The notes below the pieces were generated by a model. It ran no database searches and had not been told where the DNA came from. It was given only the letters and a program-made list of their open reading frames with translations. Below are positions 38,777 to 47,551 of a stretch of 64,000 bases of DNA, in pieces. Both the position numbers and the translations under genes were made by a program. Each line of letters starts with the position of its first letter. The stretch's first letter is position 1. This stretch comes from CAWAVN01 sp963844315 (GTDB lineage: Bacteria > Planctomycetota > Planctomycetia > Planctomycetales > Planctomycetaceae): contig CAWJOC010000006.1 in the NCBI GenBank assembly GCA_963844315.1, positions 1 to 64,000 of the forward strand. Reading direction: 5' to 3'.

Positions 38777-39835
38777 TTACTCTTGATAGCCTCCCCGGAG
38801 CGCTTCCGCCTGCGCGACGGCATCGGGAGCCAGGTCGCGGATCAGTTCCAAAAAACCCAAGGGAACCAGCCTTTTGGCTCGTTCCAACATCAATGGCAGC
38901 GGGCTGGACGGTTCGCTGCGCCAGTAATACTCGCAGATTTTATCGAGCGCAGGATCACCTCATCCCTGGAACGGATTTGCAAGTCGTTCACGTCCAGGCT
39001 GCGTTTCTCAGTGGCACCGTTGGAACCCGCCTCCGATCCTTCGCCATCGGTAGCGCCTGCCTCTTCCGACGGTTCGGCAACGCCCCGCCTTTGCAGGCGG
39101 TCCGTGTAAATGTTCCGAATCTGTTTGAGTTCCGAAGTCAGGCTGCTCAAATCCACCGCATGGGACGAACCAACCTTGTCCATCAAGAGTTGCTCGATGG
39201 CAATCATGGCGTCCATGGCGTCGGAAGCGGCCTTCGCGGACGTTTTCAGCGTTTCGATGTCTACATCCATGAACGCCGCGTCGATCGTGGCCAGATTAGG
39301 AAGTTCGCCTTCCGCGCCTTCCGGCAGGGTCAATTCGCCGGTCGCCAAGAGAACGTCCCTGAGGCAAAATTGCCCGACGGCCCGCGACTGGACCAGCCAA
39401 GCGGTGCGCACCGTCGGCAGGGTGTCGTTTTCGTCACAGAGCGTCAACAGCGTATTGACGCGAAGCGTGGGATCGTTGTCGTCGTCGGGATCCAGGCGAG
39501 GATACATTGGCTCCCAGTAATCCGAGATCATCCGATGAACCAGCGCCAGACCCGATTGAAACGCGACCAACCCATGCACGTGGAGCACCGCTCGGGCCAG
39601 ATAGGTCGCCACGCGAAGATCTTTGGTCCGGTCAAAGAGCTTCAAGGCTTTAGACTTCACTTCCCGCCATTCGGCGGGCTTGGCTTCGACAATGGTGTTG
39701 CCGAACTGCTGCTCTTCCGCCGCCTTGCGAGGCCCGTTCCATGGCCCCGAATTCGGGGTCGTACTCCAAATCCTCTCCGCAAGGGGATTCATCGGAAAGA
39801 GGTGCGAGGAGGGCATCAACGTCAAGGGTATCCAT
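38777..39835 (-). CDS. tssA: Type VI secretion cap protein TssA
   Basis: About 353 residues with frame changes near 39730 and 38945. The start is the ATG at 39835. The ImpA N-terminal domain is complete: LDVDALLAPLSDESPCGEDL, EYDPEFGAMERASQG, then EWREVKSKALKLFDRTKDLR and ISDYWEPMYPRLDPDDDNDP. The C-terminal motif, in the corrected frame, is ICEYYWRSEPSSPLPLMLER then AKRLVPLGFLELIRDLAP, the conserved ImpA end. TssA primes and caps tube and sheath polymerisation. The middle linker is acidic and Ser/Gly-rich. Confidence 0.93.
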
Positions 39836-40185
39836 CAAACCCGCCTAAAAAATTCCGTCTGTAGTCGTCAATCGCCGATTGGAAGTGCGGTCATCGAAGT
39901 TTTGAAAGTCTGTCTGAGGTGATCTCTCCCTGTGTCACATTCTTCGATAATTGAAATGTCGTGATTTCTCTGAGGGATCGGACGGGAAATCATGGTGCCG
40001 ATTGGAATTTTACCAGATTTCTTCCCAGTGAGTTGCAATACAGAAGTTCTAAGGTTTTCTACCAACTTCTTCAAGGAAGCGCTGTCAGGGAATTCTTTGA
40101 TGTATCAACAAGAAGTGATGCGGGGATCCTGGGCGGTGCGGATCCAAAAGGGACAAGAATTCCGCTAAGACGACTTGGTCGCGAC
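39836..40185. other. Gap between the tssM-like gene and tssA
   Basis: Low coding potential. A 68-codon minus-strand frame (39868-40074) would need a TTG start and has no ribosome binding site or known motif, so I do not call it. Base composition is more AT-rich than the neighbours, which fits a promoter region for tssA. Confidence 0.5.
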
Positions 40186-41787
40186 TCAATTTCGCAGCCA
40201 GGTCCTTAGAAGCATCCCGATCAGCGACAGCGCCAGAACCGATGCAATCAGCATTCCCGCGAACAGCCAGCGGGAATAGCGACATTGCTCAAAAGCGCGG
40301 TTTGGGTCCACTCCAGTTCTTCCTGCTCATCGAGCATTTTCTCAAACACGCCCCGCACGAAGGCCCGGCGGTCCTCGGTGTCTCCGGTGGCGGAGAAATA
40401 GCAGCCGCTGAAGAGATGCGGCTCAGTGTCTTGTTGGGCCGCGGGGTCGTGCCCGAACCCGTTCGCGAGCACATGGATCAAAGGCTGTTGGAGCTTGCTG
40501 CGGACTTTGCACAAGAGTCCGTAAAGCCGCATGTTGCCGGGCCGGGTCAGGGATTGGGGTTCGTTGAACAGGCGGTAAATCCAATCCTCGAACACGCCGC
40601 ACAGATGCAAGGTGAAGCCCGCCAATTCGGTTTGGCTGGCCTCGCTGCGGATGTCGAACCGATGCCCGAACCGTTGGGAGGCGGCCTTCTCGCGGCCCAC
40701 CCTGCGGACCAGTTCGCGAAATCCCCGCTCGTTTTGCAAGCCAAAAATCGAGCGCGGTAATGGGGCAGCGGAGTTGCAATTGCCGCTGAATGCTCCGCAA
40801 ATCCAAACGCAAGGACCGTTCCAGCTCTTGGGCTTCCCGATCATCCATCCGAATCGCCCGGAACCGCATCAGTGTTAAAACCCCGTTAATCCCGCACACC
40901 GGTTGGCGAGCGATTTGGATTTGATGGCAAACGTAATCCAACCGGGCGATGGCCTCCCGCATCTGGGCCGGCGCGACCAGCCGCATCTGGTCGTGATCGC
41001 GAGCCATCAGTTTTGTTTCCGAGGGCGGTTCGATCACTTGGCTCAAAGTCTTGTGGACCATGGTGCCCATCCGCATAGGCTCCTCGGAGACGGCCTGCAC
41101 GCTTTTGGGTTCCGGGGAAGACATTGGGCCAAGGATGGAAGACGGCTCGCGGCCTGGCCAGTGTTCTTGGGGCGGGGTCCGCTGTTCTTGCCGGGCCAAC
41201 TCCACTTCCTCCAGGCGTTTTTCCACCAATTCGGAAACCAGAGTCAAGGCGCCCACATTGGTGCAAAACAAATCAATCCGCTCCGGATTGGCATACCAAT
41301 GAATCGGCGCTGGGCCTTCCGGAACGCCGCGCACGCGATATTGGAATCCCGTGGCATCCATGATGGCCTGTTCCTGCTCTTCGCCCGTGGAACCCAGGAT
41401 CAGGAACAAGGGCAGGGACTCGATGGAAAGCCCGTGGTCTTTGAGTGCCTTCAGCCCCGCTTTCCAGGCGTAGTCGATTTCGGGAAAGTCCGAGGGCGTG
41501 CCTTCCAACCAGAATTTGAGTCCCCCATAGAACAAGAGCGGCGTGACGAGATACAGCACCAGGAGCATCGTCAAACGCCCCCCGGTCATGTAATGCCCCC
41601 AAGGGACATTGTTGGGATCCTGGCGGTAGGCCATCCAGACCACAATGATCCCGATCCCCAGAAACAGGGCCAACACCAAGGAAGCGGCCACCGGCAACGA
41701 GAGACTCCTCGGCCAGGCCACCAAAGCGGAGAAAAACCGAGAGATCTTGCCAGGGGGTTTGGATTCCTTTTTCGGTTTATCGCTCAT
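40186..41787 (-). CDS. tssM: Short TssM-like (IcmF N-terminal type) membrane protein
   Basis: About 534 codons with frame changes near 40770 and 40260; the true end is MLIASVLALSLIGMLLRTWL then RN at 40186. Two membrane segments lie near residues 25-50 and 65-85 (PVAASLVLALFLGIGIIVVW; LVLYLVTPLLFYGGLKFW), one more at the C-terminus. The cytosolic part follows the IcmF pattern: LPLFLILGSTGEEQEQAI stands where TssM has its Walker A, but G-x4-GK-S/T is absent; later CPITALIFGLQNERGF and HLFSGCYFSATGDTEDRRAF match the conserved IcmF body. The ~600-residue periplasmic region of ordinary TssM (about 1100 residues) is missing. It probably anchors the machine with TssL. Confidence 0.8.
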
Positions 41788-41816
41788 CAACCCTGACTTT
41801 CCCAGAAATGAAGAGA

Positions 41817-41988
41817 TTTTAACGCAAAGACCGCGAAGAGAAGACGCAAAGAAAGGCAAAGGAAGAGATAAACTCGAACGTCCTCAATCAGAAGATTTCG
41901 GGACAAGAAATCCATGAGTTTCTCAATGTCCTGTTTGCCTAAGTCTTTACGGGCTTCGCGTCTTTCCTTTGCGGTCTTTGCGTTAAAA
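41817..41988. mobile_element. 172-bp MITE-like element with ttttaacgcaaagaccgc ends
   Basis: Terminal repeats of about 33 bases: ttttaacgcaaagaccgcga on the left and cggtctttgcgttaaaa on the right, with two mismatched positions. The core is AT-rich with no ORF of note. It lies between tssL and the tssM-like gene, replacing the tight junction usual for this gene pair. Confidence 0.8.
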
Positions 41989-42049
41989 TGCCTTCATTCG
42001 GCTAAAGGTTTCCACGAGGCGAGTTCTTGGATTTCGCCAAGAAGTCGCA

Positions 42050-42691
42050 TCATCCGCTGTAGTAGAGTTTATAAAAAATCACATTCGAAGTTGCCAGCAC
42101 GAGGACGGCCACCCACGTCCAGATCATCTGGGTCCGCGTTCTGAGGGGCGGAGCGCCGCGGATGTCCCGCCGCGGACGAGCCAGCGGGGGCCGGCCTTGA
42201 CCGAGCCTGACACCCAGGGCCGTTTGTCTGGCCCAAGATTCCAGATCCGGCGGAAGCTTATGGGCGCGGGTCAAGACGCGGGCCAATTCCGGATCGCGGT
42301 ACAGCCCGCGAAATCCCAAGACCACGCAATCATAAAACACTTCCAAGGCATCGCGTTCGCGAAGGGCGGAGGCCTCTTGGGCTTTCACGTAAAACTGCTC
42401 ATTGCACAACCGCGAATGGAACAATTCCACTTCGAGGACATTGTTGCTCCACCATTCCCGCCCGGCCCAAGGCGTATCGACCAGCATTTCATCGATCCAA
42501 GATACCAAGGCGTATTTGGCCAAGAGCCACTCCGCCGAAGCCCCTAGACCCGCTTCCGCCTGGTCGAGGAGCGTTAAAATCTGCGAGTGCTCTTCCTCCG
42601 CCGAGATCGGGTCGCTCCGGCTAATCCGGTCGAGCAAATCCAGAACGTAAACAAACAAGGGGTCAACGGCATTGGCGAATTGCGGCGTCAT
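42050..42691 (-). CDS. tssL: Type VI secretion inner-membrane protein TssL (DotU type)
   Basis: 213 residues, intact. The start is the ATG at 42691 (MTPQFANAVDPLFVYVLDLL). DotU features: SWIDEMLVDTPWAGREWW, NNVLEVELFHSRLCNEQFYV, DALEVFYDCVVLGFRGLYRD, and one C-terminal membrane segment (WTWVAVLVLATSNVIFYKLY). There is no OmpA peptidoglycan-binding domain. TssL and TssM connect the baseplate to the membrane. It follows tssK by 37 bases. Confidence 0.95.
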   Translation of the reverse strand: MTPQFANAVDPLFVYVLDLLDRISRSDPISAEEEHSQILTLLDQAEAGLGASAEWLLAKYALVSWIDEMLVDTPWAGREWWSNNVLEVELFHSRLCNEQFYVKAQEASALRERDALEVFYDCVVLGFRGLYRDPELARVLTRAHKLPPDLESWARQTALGVRLGQGRPPLARPRRDIRGAPPLRTRTQMIWTWVAVLVLATSNVIFYKLYYSG

Positions 42692-42728
42692 GGAATCACG
42701 GCATGATTTGGATGATGGGGCGAAACTG

Positions 42729-44196
42729 TCAGCGGGCCACGGGGACGGCAAACAGGGCGAATTCCAAGGTGGCCCTGCGGCCGTTGTATGCCACCACCAA
42801 CCGGCGTTCGCCTTGTAAGCGGTCCCGGTTGAGGATCAGCGAATCCCTGAGCCTGACCGCCAGCGTTTGCGTCTCTTGCACATCCCGCCAGGCGGGATCA
42901 TCCCGGCGGGACACATCATAGTACAGCCAATCCTGGGAGACCGGCAGCGCCCGGAGCGGCCGGTCCACGTAACTCAGTTCCAACCCCGCCGCCCGGTGGG
43001 TGAAGAGCATTTCCACTTGCCGGCTGCTGCCGAACTTCCAATCCAGTTGCCCGGCGGACAGCAACTCGCGGCACTCTTGCACGGTTAGTTCGCCTTTTTT
43101 GACTCCGATGAACCATTGCCAATCCGAGTTGAACCAGCGGGGTTCCAGGCTGACTTGCATCCCCAATCCGACGCCCACGAAAAACCGCTGCTGATATTCA
43201 TAATCCCGGACCGCGTTGATGGATTGTTCAATCCGCTGTTTGATGTTGGTGAAGATCCCGTGCAGATCTTCGTGGTCGTAGGGCGGGATCTCGGCCAACC
43301 GGCGGTCGGGCGTGAACACCGCCAACTGCCCTGCGAGGCGGCATAGCTCGGTGTAGGCCGCCAAGGGATGCACGCCTTGGGCAAAGGCCAACACGGCCAT
43401 TGTGCCGTGGGCCTTGTTCAATTCCGAGAGCATCATGATTCGTTCCAGGTCGCCGGGGTGCTGGCTGTCCAAGCCCACGCCCCGGTTGACGACTTGCTGG
43501 CTGAGAACCTCGATTTTCTGGCCGACGATGTCAAAGATCGCCCTTACAATTCGCAGGCCCAACTCCGGCCAAGCTTGAATCTCCATCACGGGAGGAATGT
43601 AGCTCTTGTCCAACTGCGGCTTGGCTTCGCCTTCGCTGGCCCGCTTGATTTGGGCAATCGGCAAGAGTTCGTAGCCCGTACAATCCTGGGTGGAAAGCAA
43701 AATCCGCACATTCAGGGCTTTGAGTTCGATCTCCTGGTCGTCCCCGCCTTGCGATTCATCTTGCAGTGAGAGCCGCGAACCCACGTACCGGGCCGTTCCC
43801 GACGCCTTTGGGTCCGAGACGTTGTTCCGGCCCAGCTTCATTTTGGGAATTCCCAAAAAGACTTGGATGAGGGCTTCCTGATTGAAGGCCTCCGTGAGGT
43901 CGGCCTTGGCCTGGCTCAACTGCACCATGCCCGCCTTCACATCTACGCGGTCGGGTTCCTGGCCGGGTTCCAAAGTGATCAAGGTTCCATCCCTGAGCCT
44001 TGCGTAAAGGCGATGAACCTCGAACTGATGGTTCGCGAGCGCCTCCTGGCTGAATTCGATCGCGCAAACCATAATTGTAGGGATGGTCCCAGGCTTCCGA
44101 GGTGTGCACCAATTCGTGCCAATAGCGGTCCGCCGCTTGAAAGTGCTGCGGCCGCAAAAACAGCCCTTCGTGCCAATGGACGGGCAAATTCCTCAT
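42729..44196 (-). CDS. tssK: Type VI secretion baseplate protein TssK
   Basis: About 489 residues with one frame change near 44070. The corrected N-terminus is RNLPVHWHEGLFLRPQHFQA, the TssK hallmark, followed by the N-terminal shell domain. Later features: IPPVMEIQAWPELGLRIVRA, LSELNKAHGTMAVLAFAQGV, HPLAAYTELCRLAGQLAVFT. TssK trimers join the baseplate to TssL/TssM. It is the first gene of the minus-strand locus, so the promoter should lie in 44197-44360. Confidence 0.95.
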
Positions 44197-44360
44197 GGTT
44201 CCCAAATCCTCTGGGAAAAGTGGGCCTTCCAGAATCACGTGGCGTGTTTTGTCAAATCGCGAACGTCTTAACGCCAACTCTTTGCAAACTTTAGCAACCG
44301 GCCGCCAAAGTGTAAACGGGGGTGCGACTTAACGGCAGGCCACTCTTCAACCCTGCAAAT

Positions 44361-44439
44361 GGGTGGCACGCCCTGAGGCTTTGCGAAGGGCGTGGCGAAC
44401 GCGAGGACCACGCCCTTCGTTCCTCAGGGCGTGCCACCC
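44361..44439. repeat. 79-bp palindromic repeat, copy 2
   Basis: Identical to 16191-16269 except one base (gcgaggacca against gcgaagacca). It lies in the ~390-base divergent region between tssK and the beta-barrel gene, about 28 kb from copy 1. The remainder of the gap (44197-44360 and 44440-44589) holds no gene I can support and should contain both promoters. Confidence 0.9.
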
Positions 44440-44589
44440 AAAGGGATCCAAGACCGGAATCCAAAACGCGAGTTTCCCTCACCATCCCAGGCCGAATAAC
44501 CGATATTTTTGACAAAGGTGGGACTCCCTTTCAAGACTTTTTGAAACTGTTCGAGTTCGTCCGGTGATTGGTTAAAGACTTATTGTGGC

Positions 44590-46067
44590 ATGGGGGGAAC
44601 GGTGAATCACAGCACAATCGCCATCAGGTTGCGCTTGAAGATCCCCGCGATCCTGCTCTTCACTCTCTTGGGAACTTCGCTGGTCGTTGGCCGTTCCGTT
44701 GGCGCGGAGGGGAAGACACCCCGGACAGGTCCCGGCAGAGCGAACCCAGAATTGGGAGTCGGCCGCTGCGGAAATCCAACGACGCTCCACCAAGGTTCCG
44801 TTGGATCGGGAATGAAATCCCAAGCCAACAAACCCTTCCGCGATTGCCCCAAGCGACGGCCTCGAAAATCCGCATCGTCCAGGCTCAGGACCGCTCAACC
44901 GACCGTGAGTTTGATTATCCCATTCCACCGGCTCCGGGCGAGGGAACTCCGGAAGGCGGCTCCGTCGATGGTCAGCCCAGCGTGGTTGATCCGATGTTCG
45001 ATTCGCTCGTTCCCGAATTACCCCAACCGGCGATTGGCCTGCCGGAGAGCCTTTATCCCGATCAATGGGTCGAGTACGCCGCCGAGTGCGAAGAGTGCGA
45101 TGATGGCTGTTGCGGGCGGTGCAGTCCCTGGTATCGGCTGTTTCATTTGGGAATTCACGAAGAGTCCTGCGATGTGGGCATCGGGCAGGAGCGGGTGATG
45201 TTCGCCCCGTTCACCGTCGATGTCTCCCAGCCGCAGAAAAACTACAGGCTCCGGGCGGACATGGTCTATGGGAATCGGTTTCCCGACCGGGCAGAGTATT
45301 TCTGGGCCAAGCCCTCAAAGGGTCCCAAGTTCATCGAACGCTCTGTGGACTACCAGGACATTCGCTTTCAATTCGAGAGCGGCGGGGAACTCTTCAGCAT
45401 CTTCTCGGACTATCCGGTCCGCATTCTCGATCCGGAAATCAACGACAACACCGCCGGGTTTGGGGACATGGTCGTCGGCAACAAAGCCGTGCTCATCAAC
45501 GGCCAGTATTGGCAACTCACACAGGTTTTAAGGACCTATATCAACACGGGCGACCCCCGGCGGGGATTGAGCACGGCCCACGCTTCGATGGAACCCGGCT
45601 TAATCCTTCGCTACAAGTGGACGTCCAAAACCTACCTCCACGGCGAGCTGAAATACTTCACCCCGGTGGGGGCCGACCCGATGTTCTCCGGGGCCATTAT
45701 CAATTACGGCTTTTCCTGGGCGACGGTGCTTTACGAAAACGACAACTTCGCGGTCCTGCCCTCCTTGGAGTTCACCGGCCATTCCGTCTTGGACGGCCAG
45801 CAAACCGTTCCAATCACCGTGGGCTTCGATGGCAGTATTCCCAACATCGATCCCACGCGGGAGGTCTTCGGGGAGTTTCCATTCATTGGCCAGGCAGAAG
45901 ACGTGAATGGGGCCACGTTCGGAACCATCCAAAGCGGCGTGCGGTTCGTGCTCGGTCCCAAAGGGGATCTGGGGCTGTTCGAAGTGGGAGTCAGCGGCGC
46001 GGTCAGTACCGCGAATAACGCCTTCTTCGACCACCGCGCCCTAGTCGAATTCCGCTGGTCTTATTGA
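44590..46067 (+). CDS. Exported Cys-rich outer-membrane beta-barrel-like protein
   Basis: About 492 residues with a frame change in 44800-44890. The start (ATG 44590 or GTG 44602) gives a signal peptide (IPAILLFTLLGTSLVVGRSV). After a low-complexity stretch comes a Cys cluster at about 45085-45125 (CEECDDGCCGRCSP), then alternating beta strands typical of a barrel: QKNYRLRADMVYGNRFPDRA, EPGLILRYKWTSKTYLHGEL, TIQSGVRFVLGPKGDLGLFE. It ends with an aromatic residue (EFRWSY), as many outer-membrane barrels do. No named family is recognised. It is divergent from tssK and next to a PAAR gene. Confidence 0.65.
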
Positions 46068-46146
46068 GAACAATTGGCGGCGAATGCTTCCGTGTGGTAT
46101 CTTGCTGTAAGACACTCGGACGCACCCTTATAGGAATCGCCACACG

Positions 46147-46437
46147 ATGTTTCCCGCCGCCCGCATCAGCGATCTGCACGTTTGCCCGATGGTCACGGGA
46201 ATTGTTCCCCACGTCGGGGGACCGATTAGCGCGGGCCTGCCCACGGTGCTGATTGGCAAACTGCCCGCCGCCCGCTTGGGCGATCCCGCCGTGTGCGTGG
46301 GACCGTCGAGCACGATCATCAAAGGCTCCGCCACGGTGCTCATCGGCAAAATGCCCGCCGCCCGGCTCTTGGACTCGACCGCCCACGGCGGGGTAATCAC
46401 CGGCCCCGGTTGCCCCACCGTCTTGATTGGCGGCTGA
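46147..46437 (+). CDS. PAAR-domain spike tip protein
   Basis: 96 residues, intact. It is built of the PAAR repeat: MFPAARISDLHVCPM, GLPTVLIGKLPAARLGDPAV, ATVLIGKMPAARLLDSTAHG, and a closing CPTVLIGG. These form the sharp zinc-stabilised cone that caps VgrG. It lies outside the minus-strand locus but next to it, and there is no effector extension. Confidence 0.95.
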   Translation: MFPAARISDLHVCPMVTGIVPHVGGPISAGLPTVLIGKLPAARLGDPAVCVGPSSTIIKGSATVLIGKMPAARLLDSTAHGGVITGPGCPTVLIGG

Positions 46438-46610
46438 CTTTTTCACTGGGAAAACGCCGAGTCGTCCGCGATTCTAGCTGCTCAGGCGAACAATTCGCAG
46501 AATCCTTGGGTCTTTCCCTGGCTCGCTTTAATCAAAAGTCTGATCCCGTTTCTCCTGGCGAAATCGTATGTTGAAGGAGAGAGAGTAGACTCCCGCGCAA
46601 AAAGGAACCA

Positions 46611-46790
46611 ATGATGAATCCCTCCAAGATGCCACAACAGCACGACTTTCCCGACAAGCCCCAACCCAAGCCTCTCCCCGAAAAGCCGGAACCGGAACAT
46701 CATCCGGAACCGCCCGCTCCACAACCCGCGCCAACGCAGCCGCCTCAGATCGAACCTCCCGAATCGGCTCCCCCACCCATTCATGGATGA
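46611..46790 (+). CDS. 59-residue proline-rich peptide
   Basis: ATG at 46611 with aaaggaacc just upstream. The product is about one-third proline, with Glu, Gln and Lys (PDKPQPKPLPEKPEPEHHPE ... APPPIHG). It follows the PAAR gene by 173 bases on the same strand. The good start region supports translation; composition suggests an extended linker-like peptide or surface adaptor. No family is known. Confidence 0.5.
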   Translation: MMNPSKMPQQHDFPDKPQPKPLPEKPEPEHHPEPPAPQPAPTQPPQIEPPESAPPPIHG

Positions 46791-46849
46791 TTCCCGCAGC
46801 CAGCGGGCGATCTTCCGGTTTGGATTTTGATGCGGAATCTCGGTCCGGC

Positions 46850-47338
46850 TTAGGTCATGGGGACCCGGCGGAGGGAGGGCCAGAATCGCCGGATGATAAG
46901 GTGGATCAATTCCTGGTCCGACAATCGTTCAAAAGTCATCGTGCGCAGGAATTGCTGCTCTTGGTTCAGTTCGATCCCATCGGATTGCTCCAACAGCATC
47001 AATCGGCGGTCGCTCTCGCACATCGACTTCGTCAAGACCTTCAGCATCTCCTCGCGGGTTAGCCGTTGTAAAAGAAGGCGGCTCATTTCTTTCTGCTTGG
47101 GCGATAACTGCATGGCGTGGCGCTCGCGAATGATCCGCGCAATCTGAACCAGATTGACGACCAGGAAGATCCCCATCCAGACCGCCGGTGTATACATGGC
47201 TTCCCGCTGCGAGCAGAAGAAGACGATCCCAAACCCCAAACCGGCACACGTCAATCCCCGCAGCCACAAGATGTCGCGGCAAAGGAACGAGGCTAGGTAA
47301 AAGAGGTTGGCAATGTGGATGCAGCTATCAATTGTCAT
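46850..47338 (-). CDS. Popeye-domain-like membrane protein
   Basis: About 162 residues. I choose the ATG at 47338 (or 47347) after ggggg. The N-terminus has membrane segments in the Popeye pattern (HIANLFYLASFLCRDILWLR, GLTCAGLGFGIVFFC, WMGIFLVVNLVQIARII), in which CRDxLWLR resembles the conserved Popeye motif. The cytosolic tail is helical and charged (KEMSRLLLQRLTREEMLKVL). Bacterial Popeye-like proteins lack a defined role; vertebrate ones bind cyclic AMP, but the tail here is too short for a cNMP domain. Assignment is by motif only. Confidence 0.6.
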   Translation of the reverse strand: MTIDSCIHIANLFYLASFLCRDILWLRGLTCAGLGFGIVFFCSQREAMYTPAVWMGIFLVVNLVQIARIIRERHAMQLSPKQKEMSRLLLQRLTREEMLKVLTKSMCESDRRLMLLEQSDGIELNQEQQFLRTMTFERLSDQELIHLIIRRFWPSLRRVPMT

Positions 47339-47378
47339 TTCGCTCATCCCCCGGATTGGTCTGTAAAAGGACACCGAG

Positions 47379-47404
47379 CGACCAGCCCTGGCAGGGACTG
47401 GTCG
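47379..47404. repeat. Hairpin cgaccag-ccctggcaggg-actggtcg
   Basis: A 26-base near-perfect palindrome with one mismatch, in the divergent region between the Popeye-like gene and the cytochrome gene. It could be an operator or terminator-like stem; function unknown. Confidence 0.55.
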
Positions 47405-47551
47405 AAGATCAACCACTCTGGCCCTGCCAGAAGCGGACTCTCTGTCTCGAAAGCGTGGGCACGATGTTTGCAACAGGTGTGCCAAAGGCCCTATGTCGCC
47501 TGGGTTGACCACATTTCCAGAAAATCCTGATGATCTCATAAGGCTGGCCTT

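Noticed and set aside
39868..40074. 68-codon frame upstream of tssA
   Set aside because: Needs a TTG start, no binding site, no motif.
21601..44196. Type VI genes as a decayed pseudogene cluster
   Set aside because: Only isolated single-base shifts are seen, one in a homopolymer, with no internal stops or deletions within correct frames.
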